DNA of 38,506 nt from a virus. Below the pieces are notes generated by a model. That model was not told the DNA's origin. It made no database searches and worked only from the letters and a program-made list of their open reading frames with translations. Location of the stretch: positions 1-38,506 of the IMG/VR virus record IMGVR_UViG_3300031566_000165. One strand, 5' to 3'. Numbering within the stretch: position 1 is the first letter of the stretch; every line of letters begins with the position of its first letter. The position numbers and the translations under genes were made by a program. Shown piece by piece: positions 28,298 to 34,440 of this stretch.

Positions 28298-28326
28298 GCT
28301 CGGTTTTTATTCCGGGCCTTTTTTCC
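28298..28326 (+). terminator. Intrinsic terminator of the structured RNA (plus strand)
   Basis: GCTCGG-(8 nt)-CCGGGC forms a 6-bp stem with one G-U pair, followed by one C and eight T. It is preceded by two further hairpins (GCACAA/TTGTGC and GCGCA/TGCGC). It lies 180 bp before the first protein gene on this strand, so the RNA upstream is probably a free transcript, not a leader. Confidence 0.85.
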
Positions 28327-28393
28327 AGAACTGCACCCCAGCGGGGCCTCGTATTAGTTACAGGCTCAAAGTTGGGGTGCTACTTCTACTTTC

Positions 28394-28415
28394 TGATGAT
28401 CATTCGTGATCATTA
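28394..28415 (+). other. UUCG-capped hairpin in the leader of the small-gene chain
   Basis: TGATGATCA-TTCG-TGATCATTA is a 9-bp stem (one G-T pair) with the very stable UUCG loop, 95 bp before the first start codon. An imperfect stem (28440-28470, CCCTAAGCC against GGTTTAGTGAGGG) follows. Both arms carry the self-complementary TGATCA that also recurs at the downstream gene junctions. A role in mRNA 5'-end protection or translational control is possible. Between 28327 and 28394 there is also an 8-bp stem, GCACCCCA/TGGGGTGC (28333-28380). Confidence 0.6.
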
Positions 28416-28485
28416 GGTTTTCTCGAGTTTCTGACTCTCTCCCTAAGCCATTTCGGTTTAGTGAGGGACTCAAATTCCCTCCATT

Positions 28486-28497
28486 CATATCAAATTA
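28486..28497 (+). repeat. 12-bp direct repeat flanking the structured RNA locus, right copy
   Basis: CATATCAAATTA, identical to 27157-27168. It lies just upstream of the ribosome site (AGGTG) of the first gene of the small-gene chain. Confidence 0.4.
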
Positions 28498-28509
28498 CAG
28501 GTGATTCTC

Positions 28510-28827
28510 ATGACTGTTTTTGTTGACCAAGATGCACGCGTTGAGCTTGAACTTTACTCGTGCAACTTCTCTTCTGCTCACTACAACGATGTGGGCAAAG
28601 TTCTCTCCAAGTTTCATAAGAACGGCACTTACGATTACGAACGTGCTGTTAAGTACATCGAGCGCAATTTGGTACTTCCTGCTGCTAAGGATTACCTAAT
28701 GTGCCACGGCTCGATGACTCAATCCCTGCGCAATACGTTCCCCAAGAACCTGCGTATGGTGATAGCTGAGGATATAGCTAACGCGTTCCGCGCTGAGTTC
28801 GAACTTGGCAACTACTGGGAGATCTGA
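28510..28827 (+). CDS. Hypothetical protein, first of the small-gene chain, 105 aa
   Basis: I choose ATG 28510 because AGGTG lies 7 nt upstream; a GTG three codons earlier is part of that site. The 105-residue product begins MTVFVDQDARVELELYSCNF and is mostly helical afterwards (NDVGKVLSKFHKNGTYDYER; EDIANAFRAEFELGNYWEI at the end). No family is recognised. It heads a chain of nine plus-strand genes with almost no spacing and is preceded by a long hairpin-rich leader. Confidence 0.78.
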   Translation: MTVFVDQDARVELELYSCNFSSAHYNDVGKVLSKFHKNGTYDYERAVKYIERNLVLPAAKDYLMCHGSMTQSLRNTFPKNLRMVIAEDIANAFRAEFELGNYWEI

Positions 28828-28829
28828 TC

Positions 28830-28943
28830 ATGACAGACACTGAATACATGGCAATGATCGAGGCCGAATGGAACAACCCATCGGACGATATAGATCTGTT
28901 CGACGAACTTAACTCTTTCGAAGAATCACTACCTGAGGACTGA
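28830..28943 (+). CDS. Acidic micro-protein, 37 aa
   Basis: ATG 28830, two bases after the previous stop (TGA-TC-ATG), encodes MTDTEYMAMIEAEWNNPSDD, then an acidic Leu/Phe/Glu end before TGA 28941. It is followed by a two-base gap and the next gene. The strictly repeated spacing supports translation. Strongly acidic; function unknown. Confidence 0.62.
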   Translation: MTDTEYMAMIEAEWNNPSDDIDLFDELNSFEESLPED

Positions 28944-28945
28944 CT

Positions 28946-29149
28946 ATGCGATCTGATTACGCAACGCCCGGAGACTTCGCTAAGTGGAGATCCCACGCGG
29001 AGACTTTAGATACCTATTCTCTGCGATTCATCATCACAGACTGTAGGCAAGCTGCAGCTAACTTGCGCCAGGTTAATCCTGTCCGTGAGGGTTATTACGA
29101 GGACCAAGCATTCACTTACGCCGACGAACTTCACCGGAGGAAACTATGA
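28946..29149 (+). CDS. Hypothetical small protein, 67 aa
   Basis: A 67-residue protein (MRSDYATPGDFAKWRSHAET, then a helical DTYSLRFIITDCRQAAANLR and an aromatic, charged end). It follows its neighbour by two bases and overlaps the next gene by 4 bp (ATGA). Helix-rich; no family recognised. GGAGG near its 3' end is the ribosome site of the next gene. Confidence 0.7.
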   Translation: MRSDYATPGDFAKWRSHAETLDTYSLRFIITDCRQAAANLRQVNPVREGYYEDQAFTYADELHRRKL

Positions 29150-29337
29150 ACCGCTTCAAAGCTGTCTACCAAGAGTGGACCGAAGAGGGTCCTGTGCGCC
29201 ACTTCATTGACATCTACGCTCGAGATCTTGAGCAAGCAAAGGATAAGTGGTGCGCTATGCGTACACAGAACGAGTTCCTACTTAGCTTGCACAAAGTAGT
29301 CACACCGTCTGAACACTGGAAGTCAATCGGAGTCTGA
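29146..29337 (+). CDS. Hypothetical small protein, 63 aa
   Basis: A 63-residue protein starting MNRFKAVYQEWTEEGPVRHF, with IDIYARDLEQAKDKWCAM (about residues 21-38). The beta-strand then helix pattern, with AxDLEQAK, resembles small phage proteins in which a short sheet is followed by a helix. GGAGG lies a few bases upstream of the ATG, a good ribosome site. Function unknown. Confidence 0.7.
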   Translation: MNRFKAVYQEWTEEGPVRHFIDIYARDLEQAKDKWCAMRTQNEFLLSLHKVVTPSEHWKSIGV

Positions 29338-29339
29338 TC

Positions 29340-29531
29340 ATGCATCACAAACGAAAACAAGAACTACGCTGGATAGTTGTAGATCATATCTTCGATCTGT
29401 ATCACTACGGTGATGAGATTCTCGGTGAACAACTAACTGAAGAAGAGAGCCGTTACTTATACGACTTAGCTGTACGAGTTGCTCGTAACTTCAACGTCCG
29501 TAACCACATCGACCTACCTGAAGGTATCTGA
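29340..29531 (+). CDS. Hypothetical small protein sharing a 38-bp repeat with the 34105 gene
   Basis: A 63-residue basic and helical protein (MHHKRKQELRWIVVDHIFDL). Residues 25-36 (DEILGEQLTEEE) are encoded by 38 bp identical to 34354-34391, indicating recombination or copying between two loci 4.9 kb apart. It is joined to both neighbours by TGA-TC-ATG. Function unknown. Confidence 0.7.
   Translation: MHHKRKQELRWIVVDHIFDLYHYGDEILGEQLTEEESRYLYDLAVRVARNFNVRNHIDLPEGI
29412..29449 (+). repeat. 38-bp exact repeat, copy 1
   Basis: The sequence from GATGAGATTCTCGG to GAAGAAGAGAG is identical to 34354-34391. In both places it encodes DEILGEQLTEEE in frame, but downstream sequence differs. Confidence 0.9.
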
Positions 29532-29533
29532 TC

Positions 29534-29899
29534 ATGTCTTGCACTAAATTCACAGTCGATCTTCACGAAGCTGAGCCTCACAGTGATCTCAAGTGGCGTT
29601 ACTTCAAGTTCCTCTACTTACTAGATCCTGTGGGTGAAGGTGATGAGAAAGTAGGCAACATTCAGATGAGTTCATTCACGGGCTTGTTTTATGTCGACTG
29701 GGAACATGTTCCCGGTGATGATGAGTTCCAATGGCGCTCATTCGATAGCTATGAGAAAGCTCTTAAGTTTGTACGCTCCAACATACTTAAGTGGTGGCAG
29801 CAGTATCACACATTCGAGCAAGATAATGAGCTCGATGATGATAATGACTGGGGCGAATCGTGCCTCACAGCTTCCGAACGTAATCCATTCATGCACTGA
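29534..29899 (+). CDS. Hypothetical protein, 121 aa
   Basis: A 121-residue acidic protein. The central part has aromatic and beta-like sequence (GNIQMSSFTGLFYVDWEHVP, about residues 42-61) followed by a helix with Trp/Lys (KALKFVRSNILKWWQQYHTF) and a run of Asp/Glu/Asn. No family is recognised. It starts after TGA-TC-ATG and is followed one base after its stop by the next gene (TGA-T-ATG). Confidence 0.75.
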   Translation: MSCTKFTVDLHEAEPHSDLKWRYFKFLYLLDPVGEGDEKVGNIQMSSFTGLFYVDWEHVPGDDEFQWRSFDSYEKALKFVRSNILKWWQQYHTFEQDNELDDDNDWGESCLTASERNPFMH

Positions 29900-29900
29900 T

Positions 29901-30068
29901 ATGGATCAAGTCATCCTGCGCACCGTAATCACACTGAACGGCACAGACTTCACTGTGAATCGCTGTGACTACACTCAAACCATCAACGATCTAATCGAAG
30001 ACGGAATTATCGAAGAGAACAACAACGAGATCATCGACTTCATTATCGAAGACTACGAGGAGCCCTAA
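29901..30068 (+). CDS. Acidic micro-protein, 55 aa
   Basis: ATG 29901 gives MDQVILRTVITLNGTDFTVN, then a helical, very acidic tail (DLIEDGIIEENNNEIIDFII) to TAA 30068. The N-terminus looks like two beta strands, the rest helix. The single-base gap to the previous gene and two-base gap to the next fit the chain. Function unknown. Confidence 0.62.
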   Translation: MDQVILRTVITLNGTDFTVNRCDYTQTINDLIEDGIIEENNNEIIDFIIEDYEEP

Positions 30069-30070
30069 TC

Positions 30071-30250
30071 ATGAAAGTGTCCCGTGAGTTTATGCGTCGT
30101 CTTGTTCGTGCTTATGAACAGGATTTGATCCAGTTAATTAACACCACGCCGGATCATCCTGGTGGCGATTGGGCTACGAAAGACCTAATGACCGTGGAAG
30201 ACATTAGGGAGATGACATTTGATCCTTTTCTTCAACACATCGAGTTCTGA
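30071..30250 (+). CDS. Hypothetical small protein, 59 aa
   Basis: ATG 30071 (after TAA-TC) encodes MKVSREFMRRLVRAYEQDLI, then TTPDHPGGDWATKDLM and an acidic end, stopping at TGA 30248. A basic N-terminal helix is followed by a proline-rich turn. It is joined to the next gene by TGA-TC-ATG. No family recognised. Confidence 0.65.
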   Translation: MKVSREFMRRLVRAYEQDLIQLINTTPDHPGGDWATKDLMTVEDIREMTFDPFLQHIEF

Positions 30251-30252
30251 TC

Positions 30253-30477
30253 ATGACCAAACTAACTTCCGAACAAGTAGATCTCCTGCGTGATTCTTAC
30301 GCATGGAAGATTGTCGATGACATGGATGTTAAGGATCTTATGGAATCCTGTGCGCTTCAGATAGCGAATGAGCTTATGAACGTGGAGCAACAACAGTTAA
30401 TCGCAGAGATCACTGAGATGTACGACGAAGATACAGCTCAAGATCTAGTCAACAAAGTAATCACTCACACCAAATGA
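30253..30477 (+). CDS. Conserved small acidic protein (cyanophage-type), 74 aa
   Basis: A 74-residue acidic helical protein: LTSEQVDLLRDSYAWKIVDD (about residues 4-23), MDVKDLMESCALQIANEL, then an acidic helix with EMYDEDTAQDLVNKVI. I recall similar DSYAWKIVDDMD(x)KDLM proteins in cyanophage genomes, with unknown role. It is the last member of the TGATCATG chain and overlaps the next gene by 4 bp. Confidence 0.75.
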   Translation: MTKLTSEQVDLLRDSYAWKIVDDMDVKDLMESCALQIANELMNVEQQQLIAEITEMYDEDTAQDLVNKVITHTK

Positions 30478-31187
30478 AAGCCATGACTAACTACAAAGGC
30501 TACGTTCTTCAACGCGGAACATCACCAATCGACGGCAAACCTTTCGTTGTCATCATGACAATGAAGACCACCAATCGTAAGACTGGCGATATGGTTCAGG
30601 TCTGGATTCTTCGGGATGACGTTAATCCTGTGGAAGCTATTGCCACGGGTGATGACTACAGTATCTGCGGCAACTGCAGTCACCGTAAGCAACCTGATGG
30701 CACTCGTTCTTGCTACGTCAACGTAGGTCAGGCTCCCTTAAGTATCTGGAAAGCCTACAAGCGTGGCACTTACGGCAAGCTGTCTGACCTGACGGCTGAG
30801 ATGCTGCAAGGTCGCAAGATCCGCTGGGGTGCTTACGGGGATCCCTCGCTTGTCTCGCCGATCCTGTTCGCAACGATCAATGAGCATGCGGCAGGGCACA
30901 CAGGCTACACACATCAATGGCGCGAGCCTTGGGCACAGTGGTGCAAGGGATTGTTTCAGGCATCCTGTGATGGTATGGATGACTACCTTGACGCTAGTGC
31001 TCACGGATGGCAGACTTTTGCAGTGATTCCCAAGGGATCACAAGCGTACAGCGGCAAGCTGTGTCCAGCCACGGCTGAGAACTCGCAAGCCCAATGCGCT
31101 TCTTGCAGCCTTTGCGATGGGGCAAAAGCGGACATCTTTGTAGAGGCTCACGGGTCTGGCGCTAAGTACGTCACCGCATCCCGCTAA
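30474..31187 (+). CDS. Conserved Cys-rich phage protein, 237 aa
   Basis: A 237-residue protein of a type I recognise from phages of several host phyla. It has a conserved N-terminal NRKTGDMVQVWILRDDVNPV (about residues 35-54), then GDDYSICGNCSHRK (61-74) with CxxC, SCYVNVGQAPLSIWKAYKRG (about 81-100), and a C-terminal C...C..C..C cluster (AQCASCSLCDG). The Cys sets suggest zinc or an iron-sulfur cluster. The biochemical role is not established; some relatives sit near replication genes. The start is ATG 30474 (overlapping the previous stop) or 30483. Confidence 0.82.
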   Translation: MKAMTNYKGYVLQRGTSPIDGKPFVVIMTMKTTNRKTGDMVQVWILRDDVNPVEAIATGDDYSICGNCSHRKQPDGTRSCYVNVGQAPLSIWKAYKRGTYGKLSDLTAEMLQGRKIRWGAYGDPSLVSPILFATINEHAAGHTGYTHQWREPWAQWCKGLFQASCDGMDDYLDASAHGWQTFAVIPKGSQAYSGKLCPATAENSQAQCASCSLCDGAKADIFVEAHGSGAKYVTASR

Positions 31188-31229
31188 CGCGGGGCCAACT
31201 CACACAACACACTCACACATCACATCGTC

Positions 31230-31442
31230 ATGAGCCTTTACAACGTCTACGAACTTTCTACGCAGTCGCTCGCTTACCACGCTGCGGAACGCTTCAAGCA
31301 TCTCCTAGTGAGCGGGATGCTGCCGGGTGACATCATCGACAAACTCGAAGAAGAGGTTATCCCTGCACTCGAATGGATCGAAGGATGGGAGCCTTCCGAT
31401 GCTGACATCCTGGCTCACATCGATTCCCATGGGCTCTTTTAG
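31230..31442 (+). CDS. Hypothetical small protein, 70 aa
   Basis: A 70-residue acidic, helical protein (STQSLAYHAAERFKHLLVSG; DKLEEEVIPALEWIEGWEPS). The 42-bp leader before ATG 31230 is CA-rich (ACACACTCACACATCACATC) with no Shine-Dalgarno, a pattern repeated before other genes here. No family recognised. Confidence 0.7.
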   Translation: MSLYNVYELSTQSLAYHAAERFKHLLVSGMLPGDIIDKLEEEVIPALEWIEGWEPSDADILAHIDSHGLF

Positions 31443-31466
31443 AGTTTTAATAGCCGGATTCGATTG

Positions 31467-31649
31467 ATGTATACACTCAAGTTGTCTGAACGTGAGTTCT
31501 ATTTAGTTAGGAGGGCACTAAATGCTCTCAGGACTAAGCAAGAACTTAACTCTTTGAGCTGTACCGAAAGACAAGTAATCGTCTTTAAGGATACTGTGGA
31601 TGAGATCAGAAAGCTTGAGGAGCGAATGAAATTACAGGAGATCGACTAA
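31467..31649 (+). CDS. Helical micro-protein, 60 aa
   Basis: I use ATG 31467; the preceding TTG is the weaker alternative. The product starts MYTLKLSEREFYLVRRALNA and is a helical, charged protein with a coiled-coil-like C-terminus (KDTVDEIRKLEERMKLQE). Function unknown. It lies 24 bp after the previous gene. Confidence 0.65.
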   Translation: MYTLKLSEREFYLVRRALNALRTKQELNSLSCTERQVIVFKDTVDEIRKLEERMKLQEID

Positions 31650-31680
31650 CTACAACAACACTCACCACGCCTCAAAGATC

Positions 31681-31857
31681 ATGGACAACTTCACTCTCAG
31701 ATTCAGAGACAACGAAAACAACTTAACCAAGACAGTGATCCAAGCCAGCGGCAGAGCTGATGCGATGACTCAGTTCCGGAGCATCTACCCAACAAACCTG
31801 CTGTACTACATCATCAACAACGAAGAACTCAAAACCCATGGGACGCCCGAAGACTAA
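31681..31857 (+). CDS. Micro-protein, 58 aa
   Basis: ATG 31681 encodes MDNFTLRFRDNENNLTKTVI, then QASGRADAMTQFRSIYPTNL and a polar end, stopping at TAA 31855. The pattern of two beta strands, a helix and another strand (RADAMTQFRSIYP) is found in small phage proteins such as the one at 29146. CA-rich leader without a Shine-Dalgarno. Confidence 0.6.
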   Translation: MDNFTLRFRDNENNLTKTVIQASGRADAMTQFRSIYPTNLLYYIINNEELKTHGTPED

Positions 31858-31903
31858 GACTAAAGCTCGATTCTCCTATTCCCGCAAACCCTCAGATGAT
31901 TAG
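31838..31903 (+). CDS. Basic micro-peptide, 21 aa
   Basis: ATG 31838 (within the previous gene) encodes a very basic peptide, MGRPKTKTKARFSYSRKPSD with one more Asp, stopping at TAG 31901. It overlaps both neighbours by 20 bp and 8 bp. Too short to be sure; it is listed because the overlaps mimic coupled genes elsewhere in the window. Confidence 0.35.
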   Translation: MGRPKTKTKARFSYSRKPSDD

Positions 31904-32168
31904 CTTCTTCTGCGCTGCTGGAATGGCAGCATGCATGATCCAGCACCTAAACAACGTTAGAGACTACACATGCATTGAACGCTCACAGGACTACTACCAG
32001 TGCGTCAAATACCCCGACGAAGTTCGGCAAGGGCAGCGCTTACAGACTCTTCAGGAGACAAAGTATGAGCTGTTCGAGCTTGACCGATGGGTGCAATCTC
32101 ACCACGGGGCACCCTCTGGACATACCCAAACTCATCAGTCACAAGCTGACTGCCAGTCAAAGGGTTGA
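31896..32168 (+). CDS. Hypothetical protein, 90 aa, antisense to the next gene
   Basis: A plus-strand frame with a hydrophobic N-terminus (MISFFCAAGMAACMIQHLNN, possibly a signal or lipoprotein-like segment), then Cys/Tyr-rich sequence resembling the short secreted or membrane proteins seen at 22824 and 32509 (IERSQDYYQCVKYP). The last 164 bp are antisense to the minus-strand 156-aa gene, and its final 20 residues are low-quality His/Gln/Ser sequence. The true gene may be shorter or disrupted. Confidence 0.5.
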   Translation: MISFFCAAGMAACMIQHLNNVRDYTCIERSQDYYQCVKYPDEVRQGQRLQTLQETKYELFELDRWVQSHHGAPSGHTQTHQSQADCQSKG

Positions 32169-32475
32169 CCCCGATAAAAGCTCTACCCGCCTCTTCCTCT
32201 TCAGGGACAACACCGTAGGGAGAACGTGATGTGTAACCTACCTGCACACCCTTATCCCTAGGGTCTACAGTGACACTGAAGTTACCCTTATCAAACCCGA
32301 TCCTCCCTGAACGAGGATCAAAGCGCACGGCTCCTGAAGGATCCTCCATTTCGATGGCGCCTCCTTGCAAGAGTCGGAGGGCACGAGCGAGCTCCTCTCC
32401 GTACCCTGCACGCATGATCTGATCCGTCGGACCCATAGCGGGATCCAAGGCCTGGCCTGCGTAGCGAATGTCCAT
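32005..32475 (-). CDS. Hypothetical structural-type protein, 156 aa, lone minus-strand gene
   Basis: A 156-residue protein with beta-rich central sequence (GAVRFDPRSGRIGFDKGNFS, about residues 48-67; GVQVGYTSRSPYGVVPEEEE) and a helical C-terminus (LSPEESVSAALAELRRG). It is the only minus-strand gene in the right-hand plus-strand block. Style and codon use resemble the minus-strand virion proteins at 1-2400, so it may be a stray virion gene. It overlaps the convergent plus-strand 90-aa frame by 164 bp. Confidence 0.65.
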   Translation of the reverse strand: MDIRYAGQALDPAMGPTDQIMRAGYGEELARALRLLQGGAIEMEDPSGAVRFDPRSGRIGFDKGNFSVTVDPRDKGVQVGYTSRSPYGVVPEEEEAGRAFIGVNPLTGSQLVTDEFGYVQRVPRGEIAPIGQARTAHTLSPEESVSAALAELRRGI

Positions 32476-32508
32476 TACTTAATTCTCGTTAAGTTAAGTC
32501 TACCAACC

Positions 32509-32760
32509 ATGAACAAGCACACCAAAGGAACTCCTTACTCCTTTATTTCCTTACTTCCTTACTTCCTTGCAGCAATGGGTGGCGTTGCACTCACCACCTG
32601 GGGAACTGTCGAGATCCAGCGTGAGTTGAACGCACAGGCTCAGCGAGCTTGTAAGAGTGACCACTATCGCCGACTTGTTACGTTCCGAGGAGCTGCAGGT
32701 GACACCAGCTACTGCATCCCTGCCTACTTCACCAACGGTTCTGTTTCTCACCCTGACTGA
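32509..32760 (+). CDS. Small membrane or exported protein, 83 aa
   Basis: I start at ATG 32509 (MNKHTKGTPYSFISLLPYFL). A basic N-terminus and one hydrophobic helix (about residues 10-30, through AAMGGVALTTW) are followed by a polar domain with two Cys (QRACKSDHYRRLVTFRG; TSYCIPAYFTNG), the same plan as the 22824 and 31896 products. The two Cys could form a disulfide outside the cytoplasm. The stop overlaps the next start by one base (TGATG). Confidence 0.68.
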   Translation: MNKHTKGTPYSFISLLPYFLAAMGGVALTTWGTVEIQRELNAQAQRACKSDHYRRLVTFRGAAGDTSYCIPAYFTNGSVSHPD

Positions 32761-33077
32761 TGCTGTCCTCTGCTCTTCTACCTTTCGCTCGACTAAACCC
32801 ACGAGAGATCAACTGCAACACACTGGTCGTATTTCTGGCTATCGCTGAATCAGGCGAGCAAGGGGTCAAGCAAGCAGACCTGGCTCTGCGTCTCCGGATT
32901 GCAAAGTCCAGTGTTTCTAGGAACTGCGGGATTCTTGGACTTAAAACCCAGAAGAACAAAGATGGACTCGGACTGATCAAAGTAGATCCGTGGCCCAAAG
33001 ACCCACGCATCAATCTCTTGAGTCTCACAGATAAGGGCTACGATCTTTACGAGACCATGACCGCATACCTCCCCTGA
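32760..33077 (+). CDS. MarR-like winged-helix DNA-binding protein, 105 aa
   Basis: A 105-residue protein with a winged-helix pattern: NTLVVFLAIAESGEQGVKQA (helix 1 and turn, about residues 20-39), DLALRLRIAKSSVSRNCGIL (helix-turn-helix, the recognition helix containing KSSVSRN) and a wing with GLIKVDPWPKDPRINLLSLT, then KGYDLYETM. This closely follows MarR-type domains in which the wing is followed by LTDKG. It is probably a transcription regulator of phage or host genes. It is coupled to the preceding membrane gene by TGATG. Confidence 0.82.
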   Translation: MLSSALLPFARLNPREINCNTLVVFLAIAESGEQGVKQADLALRLRIAKSSVSRNCGILGLKTQKNKDGLGLIKVDPWPKDPRINLLSLTDKGYDLYETMTAYLP

Positions 33078-33141
33078 GGTTAGGGGTTGTACTGTTTGTT
33101 TAACTGTACTTGCTTAGTTCTACACACTACGAGGTTCACCA

Positions 33142-33543
33142 ATGATTTCTAACTCCGCCGAACGACGGCAACGCATTAAAGAACAAAGCAAAGAGGTTGC
33201 TAATTACATGAACTGCATCGAACCATCGCCTGAACTTGTCCGTAAATGGCAGATCAAGATTGAATACTGCAGTAAACGCGCAGACCGCGAAGCTGCTGTA
33301 GTCAAGATTTTTCAGCTTGGTGCGGATATGGAGCTGGAGGCGTGCATAAAACTGTTGTCTGATCTTGGTGGCGATGGTGAAATGATCCGCCGCTATCGCC
33401 GCCCCAAGCCGCCGAGCTTGAAGGAGCAGGCGCTGCAGGCAGCACAGCGTTTCTACGCAAATGGTCACGAAGACTGCAACGACGAAGAGGTAAAGGATGA
33501 CTTTGACATCATCCGCCGCGCTCTTGAATCCCTGCCCGATTAG
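33142..33543 (+). CDS. Hypothetical helical protein, 133 aa
   Basis: A 133-residue charged, helical protein (RRQRIKEQSKEVANYMNCIE; RKWQIKIEYCSKRADREAAV) with a C-terminal segment KEQALQAAQRFYANGHEDCN and an acidic end. GAGG lies 8 nt before ATG 33142, one of the few proper ribosome sites in this part. An AT-rich gap of 64 bp with a short CCCCT/AGGGG stem precedes it. No family recognised. The 186 bp after it contain nothing I can assign except CCGGA-TTT-TCCGG (33696-33708), a small hairpin. Confidence 0.72.
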   Translation: MISNSAERRQRIKEQSKEVANYMNCIEPSPELVRKWQIKIEYCSKRADREAAVVKIFQLGADMELEACIKLLSDLGGDGEMIRRYRRPKPPSLKEQALQAAQRFYANGHEDCNDEEVKDDFDIIRRALESLPD

Positions 33544-33729
33544 TCAACATCACTAGTTGTTCAACATCGCACGCATTAACCCAAGTGCTGTTCGCGTTGA
33601 TGAACATAAAGCCTACTTTGTGTCCTGTCGTCTAACCTCATTGGCTCGATTAACTTGTAAGGCGTGCTTACACGTTGCCCGAACGTGTCAAACATTCCGG
33701 ATTTTCCGGACAGTTCATCTACCCCTCAA

Positions 33730-34053
33730 ATGACTGACATCCTTGACGACTCCTACGAAAGCGACCTCACCGAAGAGGAGCACGAACGGCTGATCCTGAT
33801 GAGTGAGCACGCCATCGCACCACCGCTTTCACCTGCTGCCCAGGCGGTGTTTCACGCCTTCAACAGCAAGTTTGATTGGGTGGACGACGGAGTGCCTGGC
33901 CCCCAGTTCGAGGCAATCGCCGCCGCCATTCGTGCTGCTGCGGATCAGGTGGTGCCAGTGCCGATCGAAGCTCAAACTCCAGAAGAGCACTGGGCACTGC
34001 TTGGCGTTAAGAACCGCTTGCTCGCCATCGCTGACGAGCTTAAAACTTGGTAG
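33730..34053 (+). CDS. Conserved small cyanobacterial/cyanophage-type protein, 107 aa
   Basis: I start at ATG 33730 (MTDILDDSYESDLTEEEHER); the upstream extension looks non-coding. The C-terminal part follows a pattern I recall in many Synechococcus and cyanophage small proteins: PLSPAAQAVFHAFN, AIAAAIRAAADQVVP and LLAIADEL. Their function is unknown. GC content here is a little higher than in neighbours, which would fit recent exchange with a host. Confidence 0.75.
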   Translation: MTDILDDSYESDLTEEEHERLILMSEHAIAPPLSPAAQAVFHAFNSKFDWVDDGVPGPQFEAIAAAIRAAADQVVPVPIEAQTPEEHWALLGVKNRLLAIADELKTW

Positions 34054-34104
34054 CCGCAGTACAATCCACCCGTACACTGTCGTAACACACCTCCTCACAA
34101 GAAC

Positions 34105-34413
34105 ATGATCCTCAACATTTCACTCTCCGAAAGGTTTGACGACGAGCTGTCTAAACCTCAGCACATTTCAACAAACATCATGGCAGATCTTAAGCACAGA
34201 GACGTCCATGCTTACTTTGAGGTCTTCGTTCGTGTTCTGAAGTTCGCAGGTTTCTACGAAAAATCGATCGCAGTTGGTGCAGCAGAGATTGCTTTGAACA
34301 CTACAGACGAAACTTTGAAATACATTCTCGATGAATACGATCTGCTTAGAGCAGATGAGATTCTCGGTGAACAACTAACTGAAGAAGAGAGAAGAAGCTT
34401 ACGAAAAAGTTGA
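34105..34413 (+). CDS. Hypothetical protein with probable frameshifted end, 102 aa
   Basis: A 102-residue helical, acidic protein (FDDELSKPQHISTNIMADLK; HAYFEVFVRVLKFAGFYEKS) ending with DEILGEQLTEEERRSLRKS. Bases 34354-34391 are an exact copy of 29412-29449. Right after the copy the +1 frame continues as EEAYEKVEEVTDKLSNG to TGA 34442, next to the dCTP deaminase start. Removing the 10-bp near-duplicate GAAGAAGAGA would restore one frame through to that stop. The current C-terminus is therefore probably the result of a recent recombination. Confidence 0.65.
   Translation: MILNISLSERFDDELSKPQHISTNIMADLKHRDVHAYFEVFVRVLKFAGFYEKSIAVGAAEIALNTTDETLKYILDEYDLLRADEILGEQLTEEERRSLRKS
34354..34391 (+). 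repeat. 38-bp exact repeat, copy 2
   Basis: Identical to 29412-29449; lies at the point where the 34105 gene appears frameshifted. Confidence 0.9.
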
Positions 34414-34440
34414 AGAGGTCACGGATAAACTCAGCAACGG

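Larger units (their letters stand above)
27394..28326 (+). ncRNA. Candidate giant structured non-coding RNA (GOLLD/ROOL-like size and setting)
   Basis: This stretch of about 930 bp has no convincing gene, is GC-rich against AT-rich flanks, and is full of pairing. The ends close on each other: GTGGGAAT (27394-27401) is the exact complement of ATTCCCAC (28228-28235). Inside are GGGA-GCGA-TCCC with a GNRA loop and symmetric AAAC/AAAC internal loop (27584-27603), GGATTG/CAATCC (27546/27618), GTATCAGG/CCTGATAC (27775/27823), GGTGAG/CTCACC enclosing GCACCAT/ATGGTGT, and TGTCCAG/CTGGACA. A GCACAA/TTGTGC hairpin and an intrinsic terminator finish it, which fixes the plus strand. The 5' end is unknown and may lie up to 100 bp further left. 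Very large phage RNAs (GOLLD, ROOL) are the closest known class, but I cannot confirm membership. Confidence 0.72.
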
